NCBI GenBank assembly: GCA_021413595.1
Contig: JAIOQD010000296.1
Location: 1 to 8,812, forward strand
Length of the DNA: 8,812 bases
Direction: 5' to 3'
Source of the DNA: Bacteroidota bacterium
GTDB taxonomy: Bacteria; Bacteroidota; Bacteroidia; 2-12-FULL-35-15
Position numbers and translations under genes: made by a program. Numbering within the stretch: position 1 is the first letter of the stretch; each line of letters starts with the position of its first letter. This document shows positions 1 through 5,963 of the stretch, one piece after another. The notes beneath the pieces were generated by a model. That model worked only from the letters and a program-made list of their open reading frames with translations. It searched no databases and was not told where the DNA came from.

Positions 1-1
1 T

Positions 2-307
2 CATTTAACAGTATTACCGGCAATTGTAAAAAATCAAACTTTAACAATTTGTTCAGGGCAAAGTTTAGCCGTTGGAACTCACACTTATACATCCAGTGGC
101 AATTATACCGATGTATTAACTTCGTATAAAAACTGCGACAGCACCGTTACTACACATTTAACAGTATTACCGGCAATTGTAAAAAATCAAACTTTAACAA
201 TTTGTTCAGGGCAAAGTTTAGCCGTTGGAACTCACACTTATACATCCAGTGGTAATTATACCGATGTATTAACTTCAGTTCATAGTTGTGATAGTATTGT
301 AATCACT
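2..307 (+). repeat. Two tandem 153-bp coding repeats, nearly identical over the first 120 bp
   Basis: Copy 1 spans 2-154 and copy 2 spans 155-307, so the period is exactly 153 bp (51 codons) and in frame. The first 40 codons differ by one synonymous base (GGC at 98-100, GGT at 251-253). The last 11 codons differ at about 16 of 33 positions, including synonymous changes in the shared CDS tripeptide (tgc gac agc versus tgt gat agt). The array probably continues to the left of the window, since copy 1 begins inside a linker that also joins copies 1 and 2. Confidence 0.95.
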
Positions 308-796
308 CAATTGTTTGTAAGTCAAGTAGATACGTCTGTTTCGGTTTCTTCCAATACCTTAACTGCTAATGCCGTTTCAGCTACATACCAATGGATAAAT
401 TGCAACAATGGTAATGCTCCTGTTACAAATGAAACCAACCAAAGTTTCACAGCATCTGCAAACGGTAATTATGCGGTGATTGTGAATCAAAATGGTTGTT
501 CTGACACTTCATCCTGCTATAATATAATTCATATCGGTATAAAGGAAAATAGTAGCGCCTCCTTTTTTAATATTTATCCTAACCCTTTCACTTTTCAAAC
601 GACCGTTGAATTTTCTCAAGAACAAAAAAACACCAATCTGAAAATTTTGGATGACTTAGGTAAAGAACTAAAATCTATAAACTTCAGCGGTAAAAAAATA
701 ATAATCGAAAAAGGAGAGTTGCCTCCCGGAATTTATTTGGTACAAGTAAAAACTGAATTAGGAATTATTTCAAAGAAAATTATAATTAATAAATAG
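2..796 (+). CDS. C-terminal part of a large T9SS-exported repeat protein (5' end outside window)
   Basis: The frame is open from the window's left edge (first full codon at 2) to the TAG at 794-796, giving 264 residues; the real start lies upstream. Visible parts in order: two tandem 51-residue modules (2-307), each with CSGQSLAVGTHTY, NYTDVLTS and a closing CDS before a beta-strand-like linker; an Ig-like domain (about 311-535) with YQWINCNNG, NQSFTASANGNYAV and Cys residues; then a C-terminal domain starting NIYPNPF at 569 and ending PPGIYLVQV...KKIIINK. That tail is the type A T9SS sorting domain (Por_Secre_tail, TIGR04183), which in known members is removed when the protein is delivered to the cell surface. 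Proteins with such module arrays in Bacteroidota are usually very long adhesin-like surface proteins; adhesion is an inference here. A leucine codon TTG at 311 could be mis-called as a start, but coding clearly continues upstream. The stop lies 1 nt before the next gene, suggesting cotranscription. Confidence 0.93.
   Translation, partial: HLTVLPAIVKNQTLTICSGQSLAVGTHTYTSSGNYTDVLTSYKNCDSTVTTHLTVLPAIVKNQTLTICSGQSLAVGTHTYTSSGNYTDVLTSVHSCDSIVITQLFVSQVDTSVSVSSNTLTANAVSATYQWINCNNGNAPVTNETNQSFTASANGNYAVIVNQNGCSDTSSCYNIIHIGIKENSSASFFNIYPNPFTFQTTVEFSQEQKNTNLKILDDLGKELKSINFSGKKIIIEKGELPPGIYLVQVKTELGIISKKIIINK
569..793 (+). other. T9SS type A C-terminal sorting domain of the first protein
   Basis: About 75 residues. 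It opens with NIYPNPF, followed by alternating strands with TTVEF, LKILDDLGKEL and the closing PPGIYLVQVKT...KKIIINK. The order YPNP, a D-x-x-G-K/R turn, then GIY-x-V and a basic end is the hallmark of the Por_Secre_tail family. It implies export across the inner membrane (by a signal peptide outside the window) and then through the T9SS outer-membrane channel. Confidence 0.92.
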
Positions 797-797
797 G

Positions 798-1553
798 ATG
801 AAAAAAATATATGTATTGATTGTTATAAATTCTCTAATTATCAGCCTTCAGGCTCAAAATTTTGATTGGACAAAAAGAGAAGGACAATCTGAATATGATT
901 ATGGATATGGAATAGCAAATGATGTTGCAGGAAATATTTATGTTTCAGGGAAATACGAAAGGAATGCAAATTTTAGCGGAACAATTTTGCCTCTTCAGGG
1001 AAACCATGATATTTATTTAGCAAAATACAGCCCAACCGGTACATTAACTTGGATACGAACTGCCGGAGGCGTAAATGGTGATTATGCCCATGCTCTTGCT
1101 TGTGACGGATCGAACTATGTATATATTGCCGGTGAAATTGAAGGCGTTGGAACTCAAATAAAATTTATTGGTTCTCCAATAACATTGATCTCAAAAGGAA
1201 TTAATGATGCTTTTTTTGCCAAATACGACCTCAATGGGAATTTGATCTGGGCAAAAAGTGCGGGTGGAACTGATGACGATGAAGGCTTAGGGATTACGTA
1301 TGATAACGCTGGGAATGTTTATATATGTGGTTTTTTTAGCAGTACCGCAACGTTTGGATCAACTACAATTAATTCACAAGGAGGGAGGGACATTTATGTT
1401 GCCAAATATGATATGAATGGGGTATTTCAATGGGTGCGAACCGCAGGTAGCTCCGGGAGAGATGAAGCGAAGGCTATTAAGTGTGATGCAACAGGAAATA
1501 TTTATGTATGTGGGATGCATTCTAAGCTGCAGTTTTTGGATCACAAACGTTAA
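798..1553 (+). CDS. Piece A of the broken gene: signal peptide and first SBBP propeller repeats
   Basis: 251 residues. MKKIYVLIVI...LQAQ is a Sec signal peptide (basic start, hydrophobic core at residues 4-17, likely cleavage after A19). Then come SBBP-type repeats of about 60 residues, each following the pattern G-I-x-x-D-x-x-GN-x-Y-x-x-G-x-F, ATFG-like, D-I-Y-x-AKY-x-x-x-G, W-x-R/K-x-AGG: three complete repeats and the start of a fourth. The last authentic residues are about CGMHS (to 1523). The final ten residues before TAA 1551-1553 are out-of-frame read-through. The ATG sits 1 nt after the previous stop with no strong Shine-Dalgarno, so translation is probably coupled or uses an A-rich leader. 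SBBP repeats are predicted beta-propeller blades of secreted proteins; the ligand is unknown. Confidence 0.9.
   Translation: MKKIYVLIVINSLIISLQAQNFDWTKREGQSEYDYGYGIANDVAGNIYVSGKYERNANFSGTILPLQGNHDIYLAKYSPTGTLTWIRTAGGVNGDYAHALACDGSNYVYIAGEIEGVGTQIKFIGSPITLISKGINDAFFAKYDLNGNLIWAKSAGGTDDDEGLGITYDNAGNVYICGFFSSTATFGSTTINSQGGRDIYVAKYDMNGVFQWVRTAGSSGRDEAKAIKCDATGNIYVCGMHSKLQFLDHKR
1521..1528 (+). other. Frame break 1: single missing base inside SBBP repeat 4
   Basis: Up to TCT 1521-1523 the frame from 798 gives CDATGNIYVCGMHS, a normal repeat core. From GCT 1526 the next frame gives AAVFGSQTLNAPN and then FIAKYSPDGTLTW, the expected rest of the same repeat. Adding one base among the two A residues at 1524-1525 (for example AAA) restores an uninterrupted repeat. 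The original frame stops 28 nt later. There is no slippery heptamer or obvious downstream structure, so programmed frameshifting is not supported. Confidence 0.88.
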
Positions 1554-4447
1554 ACGCTCCCAATGGGTATTTTAACACCTTTATTGCAAAATATTCACCT
1601 GATGGAACATTAACATGGGTTAAAACTGCCGGAGGGGATTATGATGATCTCGCATGGGCATTAACGATAGATAATTCTAATAATATTTACATCACCGGTG
1701 AATTTAATGCTTATGCTCTTTTTAGTGGTACTCCACTTATTACTACTGGAAGTAATAATGTTTTTGTTGCATGTTATGATGCATCAGGAAATATGCAATG
1801 GGTAAAAGGTGCCGGAGGGCCAGGCATTGACAGGGCGCGAGGAATTGGTACTGATGGTACAAATCTTTATATTACAGGTCAGTTTGATTCAACTGCCACA
1901 TTCGGTTCCTTCTCAGTTTCAGGAGTAGATCATAACGAAATTTTTATAGCAAAAATAAGCAATACCGGCAATTTTCAGTGGGTAACAACCGTTGGTGGCC
2001 CGGTTGATTCTGTTGAAGATCTTGGCTACGAATCCGGAATTGGTATTTGTGCAGAAGCCTCGGGTAATATTTATGCTACGGGAGCTTTACTAAATGGAGG
2101 GGTATTTGGCCCCAATTCCTTTACTCCTTATAGCAGGGTAGATGTTTTTGTGAGCAAAATTTTACAAAATATTGATCCACCAATTTGCTCAAGCCCATCC
2201 AACTTAACCGTAATGGTTAGTGAATCGGCCTCATTTACCGTTTCAGCCACAGGAGGCGCTCCTTTTAATTATCAATGGCAAAAAAACGAAGTAAATATTA
2301 CTGGTGCAACTTCTCCATCGTATTCAATTACTAATACTCAATATACTCATGCGGGACAATACAGAGTGATCGTATCAAGTATTTATGGAATAGATACAAG
2401 TACTGCTGCAATGCTCACCGTTATTCCTTATAATGCTGCTCCAGTTGCATCAATTATTACGCCTTTCACCGGAACTTTTTATCATGCCGGAGATGTTATT
2501 AATTTTTCGGGAAGTGGAACAGATACAGAAGATGGGACTTTGGCTGCTTCCGCTTTTCAATGGAGAGTTGATTTTTACAAAAATGATACTAATTTTACCC
2601 AAGGTCCAATTATCGCACCTGGAATTTCATCCGGTTCATTTGTTGTTCCAAATACAGGAAATCCTTCAGCAACTGTTTTTTACAGGCTGAAGTTAATTGT
2701 AACTGATTCAAATGGATTAAATGATACTGCCTTTGTTGATATTTTACCAATTACCTCCACCATAACTATAAATACGCAACCTTCTGGATTACAGATTACT
2801 TTTGACAGCGTACCCCAAACAACTCCATTTTCAACCCTTACTGTTGAGGGATTACAAATACATATTGGAGTAGTTTCTCCGCAAATTAAAGTTGAATTTG
2901 CTTATGCCTTCAGCAATTGGCAACATGGAGGATCGGATACCCAAACAATTTTGGTTGGCCCCGGAGATAGCTCATATACAGCTGTTTATAACAGTACCGG
3001 CCCGGCTTGCATTGCCTCAGGTTTAATTGAGAGGCAATTTTGGGCTAACGTAATGGGAAGTTCCTTAGCGAATGTTCCTGTAAATACTATTCCTACAAGC
3101 ACCAGCAACTTAACTATTTTCGAAGGACCTTCACAGGTCGCTGATAACTATGGTAGCCGGATAAGAGGATACATCTGTCCACCAATAACCGGAAATTATA
3201 TTTTTTGGATTGCGAGTGACGATAATAGTGAGTTGTGGTTAAGTATAGATGATCTTGTTGCAAATAAAGTAAAAATTGCTTCTGTATCAGGTTATACATC
3301 ATCAAGGGAATGGACAAAATACTCAACCCAGCAATCCATTCCTATAAGCCTTATTGCGGGAGCGAAATACTATATTGAAGCAATACATAAAGATGGATCT
3401 CAAGGAGATAATTTAGCTGTTGGTTGGCAACTTCCAAATAGTGTTTTTGAAAGGCCAATACCGGGCATTAGGCTTTCTCCTTTTACTATTCCTTTAACTG
3501 CAAGTATTACATCTCCAATAAATAATAGTTTTTTTAATGGAGGTACCACAATAACTATCCAAAGCTCTGTAACAGGTGAACCAGGAACAATACAAAAAGT
3601 GGAATTTTTTGCAGATTCAATAAAGCTTGGTGAAGACATAACAAGTCCTTATAGCATTTTATGGAATAATGTAAGTCAGGGAAACTATCAACTTACTTCC
3701 AAGGTAACGGCTAGCGGAAATGCAATTGCTGTGTCACCAAAAGTAAATATTTTTATAAATCCGGTTGGCTGCACTGCAGCAGGTACAATTTCAAGAGAAG
3801 TATGGAATAACATCAGTGGTGGATCCATAAGCGCTATTCCGTTGAGTACAACTCCAAGTTTAGTGGAATCACTTTCTCTTTTTAAGTCACCTTCAAATGT
3901 GGCAGATAATTATGGTCAGCGGATAAGAGGTTATATTTGTCCGCCTGTAACTGGTAATTATATTTTTTGGATTGCAAGTGATGATAATAGTGAATTGTGG
4001 TTAAGCACCAACGACAATCCGGATAATAAACAAAAAATTGCTTCAGTATCGGGATACACTTCTTCCAATCAATGGACAAAATATACTTCGCAACAATCAA
4101 TTCCAATAAACCTTACAACCGGGCTTAAATATTACATCGAAGCTTTACATAAAGAAGGGGGGCAGGGTGATAATTGCGCTGTAGGATGGCAACTTCCAAC
4201 TGGAATTTTTGAAAGACCAATTCCTGGTTCCCGCCTTTCGCCTTTTGTTGCTCCTTTAATAGCAACTATTGTATCTCCATCAAATAACACTTCTTTTAGT
4301 GTAGGTTCTGATATTGTTATTGAAGCCATCACATCAGGTGGTACAGGTATAATACAAAAAGTAGAATTTTTTGCTGCAACAACCAAGCTTGGTGAAGATT
4401 TAACCAGTCCTTATAATTTTACATTGAACAACGCTACAGCCAAATAA
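1526..4447 (+). CDS. Piece B of the broken gene: rest of propeller, Ig, PKD-like, InlB-like, two PA14/Big_17 modules
   Basis: The frame is open from 1526 (first sense codon after the break) to TAA 4445-4447, 973 residues. The first ATG, at 1793, is internal to an SBBP repeat and is not a credible start. Contents: the rest of SBBP repeat 4 and repeats 5-7 (to about 2165), completing seven; an Ig domain (about 2170-2431; YQWQKN, NITGATSPSY, AGQYRVIV); a PKD-like domain with YHAGDVINFSG and TEDGTLAAS (2432-2750); an InlB-type beta domain (TQPSGLQITFD, AFSNWQHGG; about 2755-3007); PA14 number 1 (3008-3484); a Big_17-type repeat (about 3485-3769; VEFFADSIKLGED); PA14 number 2 (3770-4246); and a second Big_17-type repeat cut at about 4438. 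The EDG plus InlB-like pair resembles the tail region of Bacteroidota sugar-dehydrogenase-like secreted proteins. PA14 domains often bind glycans. The last residues before TAA 4445 are out of frame. Confidence 0.9.
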   Translation, partial: AAVFGSQTLNAPNGYFNTFIAKYSPDGTLTWVKTAGGDYDDLAWALTIDNSNNIYITGEFNAYALFSGTPLITTGSNNVFVACYDASGNMQWVKGAGGPGIDRARGIGTDGTNLYITGQFDSTATFGSFSVSGVDHNEIFIAKISNTGNFQWVTTVGGPVDSVEDLGYESGIGICAEASGNIYATGALLNGGVFGPNSFTPYSRVDVFVSKILQNIDPPICSSPSNLTVMVSESASFTVSATGGAPFNYQWQKNEVNITGATSPSYSITNTQYTHAGQYRVIVSSIYGIDTSTAAMLTVIPYNAAPVASIITPFTGTFYHAGDVINFSGSGTDTEDGTLAASAFQWRVDFYKNDTNFTQGPIIAPGISSGSFVVPNTGNPSATVFYRLKLIVTDSNGLNDTAFVDILPITSTITINTQPSGLQITFDSVPQTTPFSTLTVEGLQIHIGVVSPQIKVEFAYAFSNWQHGGSDTQTILVGPGDSSYTAVYNSTGPACIASGLIERQFWANVMGSSLANVPVNTIPTSTSNLTIFEGPSQVADNYGSRIRGYICPPITGNYIFWIASDDNSELWLSIDDLVANKVKIASVSGYTSSREWTKYSTQQSIPISLIAGAKYYIEAIHKDGSQGDNLAVGWQLPNSVFERPIPGIRLSPFTIPLTASITSPINNSFFNGGTTITIQSSVTGEPGTIQKVEFFADSIKLGEDITSPYSILWNNVSQGNYQLTSKVTASGNAIAVSPKVNIFINPVGCTAAGTISREVWNNISGGSISAIPLSTTPSLVESLSLFKSPSNVADNYGQRIRGYICPPVTGNYIFWIASDDNSELWLSTNDNPDNKQKIASVSGYTSSNQWTKYTSQQSIPINLTTGLKYYIEALHKEGGQGDNCAVGWQLPTGIFERPIPGSRLSPFVAPLIATIVSPSNNTSFSVGSDIVIEAITSGGTGIIQKVEFFAATTKLGEDLTSPYNFTLNNATAK
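3008..4438 (+). repeat. Tandem duplication of a 762-bp PA14 + Big_17 module
   Basis: PA14 number 1 (3008-3484) and number 2 (3770-4246) are both exactly 159 codons, and each is followed by a Big_17-type repeat; the module period is 762 bp. Shared protein landmarks are an opening Cys, DNYG-RIRGYICPP, GNYIFWIASDDNSELWLS, KIASVSGYTSS, WTKY, QQSIPI, KYYIEA-HK, AVGWQLP and FERPIPG-RLSPF. The DNA is clearly alignable but diverged, so the duplication is not recent. The second module is cut by the junction near 4438 after about 670 of 762 bp. Confidence 0.88.
4432..4446 (+). other. Frame break 2: apparent deletion or repeat-collapse junction between two Big_17 repeats
   Basis: Before the junction the sequence encodes TSPYNFTLNNAT, about two thirds through a Big_17-type repeat. 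From 4440 a different frame encodes PNNSFFNSGSAITIQ, the beginning of the next repeat. In the other copies these two motifs are separated by about 36-39 residues (NY-LTAK..., VNI-V, ATI-SP). Those residues are absent here, so roughly 100-120 nt seem lost, with a remainder of 2 modulo 3 to explain the frame change. Either a recombinational deletion or an assembly collapse would look like this. Confidence 0.8.
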
Positions 4448-5759
4448 TAGTTTTTTTAATTCCGGCTCAGCCATTACTATTCAAGCACTTGCATCAGGTG
4501 GCACCGGGCCAATACAAAAAGTAGAATTTTTTTCCGGTACAACCAAGCTGGGGGAAGATCTAACCAGCCCCTATAATTTTATCTGGAACAATGTTATTGC
4601 TGGTAGTTATTCGATTACGGCAAAAGCAACTGATAGTGTTAATATTTCTGCTATTTCACCAATAATTAATATTTTAGTTATCAACCCACCTGTTGCAACA
4701 ATTACAAGTCCTTCCAACAATACAAGTTATCCGAGTTCAGACAATATAACTATTAATGCAACTGCAACATCTAGCGGAGGGAGTATTGTTAAAATCGAAT
4801 TTTACCAAGGAAGTGCTAAAGTGGGTGAAGACCTAAGTGCTCCATATAGTTTTACCTTGATGAATGTAAGTGCCGGAAATTATACAATAAAAGCAATAGC
4901 AACCGACAACATTGGCCAGGAGGGTACTTCGCAGGAGGTAAACATTATAGTAACCACCTGTTCAACTCCTCTAATTACACCATTAGGTTCTTTAACAATA
5001 TGTTCCGGTTCAGTTACTTTACAAGCAAACACAGGTTCAGGCTTTTTGTATCAATGGAAAAAGAATGGGGTTAATATAACAGGTGCTACAAATTCTGCTT
5101 TCTTGGTTACTACAAGTGGCAGCTATCAGGTGAAAATTATTCAAGGTTCTTGTATATCATGGTCGGCACCGGTTATGGTGAAAATACAGAGTGGGTTAAA
5201 TGCAACCATTACTCCGGGTGGTTCAACAACATTTTGTTCCGGTGGAAATGTGAAATTATTTGGTAGCACTTGTACAGGTAATACCTATTTATGGAAAAAA
5301 AATGGTTCTGCCATTCCCGGTGCAACCGCTGATACATACACAGCTACAACTTCCGGAAATTATCAATTGCAGGTAACAAAATCCGGTGTTAATGCCTGGT
5401 CATCCTTGGTAACTGTTACTGTAAATGATTGTAGAGAATTAGAAACAATTCCAATTGCAGAAAACAATCAGGATCAACTAACAGATTCTATAAAAACATT
5501 TCAGATGAAAGTATATCCTAATCCCAATACAGGGCTTTTTACAATTGAGCTCAATATGCTATTTATTAATGAAGAAAAAGTAAAGTTGCAGATAGTGAAT
5601 ATATTAGGTCAGGAGGTTTATCATAAAGGCTTGGTTGCTACAGATGAGAATATTAAAGAAGTTGTAGAACTGGATAAATCTCTTCCTCCGGGAATTTATA
5701 TTCTACAAGTTACAATTGGAAATAAAATAGAAAATACGAATATGATTTTGGTAAGGTGA
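4443..5759 (+). CDS. Piece C of the broken gene: Big_17 repeats, Ig-like domains and T9SS tail
   Basis: 438 residues from the first in-frame codon that matches a repeat start (the homology actually begins with a Pro codon at 4440-4442) to TGA 5757-5759. Contents: a Big_17-type repeat (NNSFFNSGSAITIQ, IQKVEFFSGTTKLGED; to about 4685); another, more divergent one (IVKIEFYQGSAKVGED; to about 4960); two Ig-like domains (about 4961-5190 and 5191-5430), each with a C-SG opening, YQWKKNG or YLWKKNG, GAT and SGSYQV or SGNYQL; a Glu/Asn/Gln-rich linker; and the sorting tail from KVYPNPNTG. There is no plausible start: the first candidates (for example GTG 4821) lie inside a folded repeat and nothing provides a signal peptide. 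It is therefore the 3' end of the gene that starts at 798. Confidence 0.9.
   Translation, partial: NNSFFNSGSAITIQALASGGTGPIQKVEFFSGTTKLGEDLTSPYNFIWNNVIAGSYSITAKATDSVNISAISPIINILVINPPVATITSPSNNTSYPSSDNITINATATSSGGSIVKIEFYQGSAKVGEDLSAPYSFTLMNVSAGNYTIKAIATDNIGQEGTSQEVNIIVTTCSTPLITPLGSLTICSGSVTLQANTGSGFLYQWKKNGVNITGATNSAFLVTTSGSYQVKIIQGSCISWSAPVMVKIQSGLNATITPGGSTTFCSGGNVKLFGSTCTGNTYLWKKNGSAIPGATADTYTATTSGNYQLQVTKSGVNAWSSLVTVTVNDCRELETIPIAENNQDQLTDSIKTFQMKVYPNPNTGLFTIELNMLFINEEKVKLQIVNILGQEVYHKGLVATDENIKEVVELDKSLPPGIYILQVTIGNKIENTNMILVR
5508..5756 (+). other. T9SS type A C-terminal sorting domain of the broken gene
   Basis: About 83 residues: KVYPNPNTGLFTIEL, KLQIVNILGQEV, then SLPPGIYILQV and a short Asn-rich end closing in MILVR. 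This is the same family as the tail of the preceding protein, but only the YPNP, LG-E/K and PPGIY-L-QV positions agree closely, so it is not a recent copy of it. A preceding acidic/amide-rich linker (about 5431-5507) separates it from the Ig-like domain. Confidence 0.92.
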
Positions 5760-5963
5760 TAGTATATATTTTCTAATTATTGTATCAGTTTAAATCTTAA
5801 TCAAATCAAATCAAATACAGTATGAATACTATTATTCTTCGCACATATTTCGACAAGCTCAATATGACCTCGTGCACGGTCAGTCTATGCCTGTAGAAGA
5901 CATTGCGTTGGCTCAACAAACAAAAAATTAAAATTTAAACGGTTATAAAATCATAAAAAAATC
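5760..5963 (+). other. 204-bp spacer between paralogues, no supported gene
   Basis: AT-rich spacer. It contains a period-5 run of 'aatca' (about 5799-5816), a stretch 5848-5869 (begins TTTCGACAAGCTCAATATGA) that looks like dispersed intergenic repeats I have seen in Bacteroidota genomes, and a perfect 8-bp palindrome CGTGCACG at 5871-5878. The only small frames are a 24-codon one (5822-5896) and a 14-codon one (5887-5931), neither with a recognisable product. No strong hairpin plus T-run terminator and no clean Bacteroidota promoter (TTG / TAnnTTTG) could be found by eye. The final 30 nt are A-rich, as is usual before Bacteroidota starts. Confidence 0.7.
5799..5816 (+). repeat. Short pentanucleotide run (aatca, about 3.6 copies)
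   Basis: Perfect period-5 repetition in the spacer downstream of the broken gene and about 150 bp upstream of the next start. Such runs can change copy number by slippage. Its distance from the start makes a role in translation unlikely, while an effect on promoter spacing is possible but unsupported. Confidence 0.75.

Larger units (their letters stand above)
798..5759 (+). pseudogene. Giant T9SS-exported propeller/Ig/PKD-like/PA14/Big_17 mosaic gene, frame broken twice
   Basis: This is one gene read in three successive frames. It starts at ATG 798 directly after the previous stop and ends at TGA 5757-5759 after a T9SS sorting tail; as it stands it would encode roughly 1,650 residues. Frame break 1 is one missing base near 1524: the sense of an SBBP repeat continues in the next frame. 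Frame break 2 is at about 4438-4442, where one Big_17-type repeat jumps mid-domain into the start of the next. Only the first piece has a signal peptide and only the last has the sorting tail, so none of the pieces would make a secreted protein alone. It could be a true decaying gene, a phase-variable allele, or two assembly/sequencing errors; the intact paralogue that follows and the lack of any other stop favour a recent break or an artefact over old decay. The domain details are given under the three pieces. Confidence 0.82.

Noticed and set aside
2..307. Direct repeats considered as a possible CRISPR array
   Set aside because: The period is 153 bp with no short repeat/spacer organisation, and it is in frame within a long coding region encoding a known module type.
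1518..1556. Programmed ribosomal frameshifting at the first frame break
   Set aside because: No slippery sequence or stimulatory structure is visible, and a second, unrelated frame break further down makes mutation or sequence error more likely.
2433..2690. Plus-strand 85-residue Leu/Gln-rich open frame
   Set aside because: Out-of-frame shadow of the PKD-like domain coding region; composition is typical of a shifted frame.
3114..4386. Minus-strand open frames at 3114-3326, 3400-3639, 3882-4106 and 4132-4386, pairs of which encode similar peptides
   Set aside because: They lie antisense to the PA14/Big_17 modules. Their mutual similarity follows from the sense-strand duplication, and the sense strand has convincing domain homology.
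5822..5896. 24-codon ORF starting ATG in the spacer
   Set aside because: No homology, no ribosome-binding context, and it overlaps the repeat-like stretch; it is most likely chance.
5760..5963. Promoter or terminator in the spacer
   Set aside because: I could find no TTG/TAnnTTTG pair at proper spacing and no GC-rich hairpin followed by T residues; only AT-rich sequence that would give false positives.
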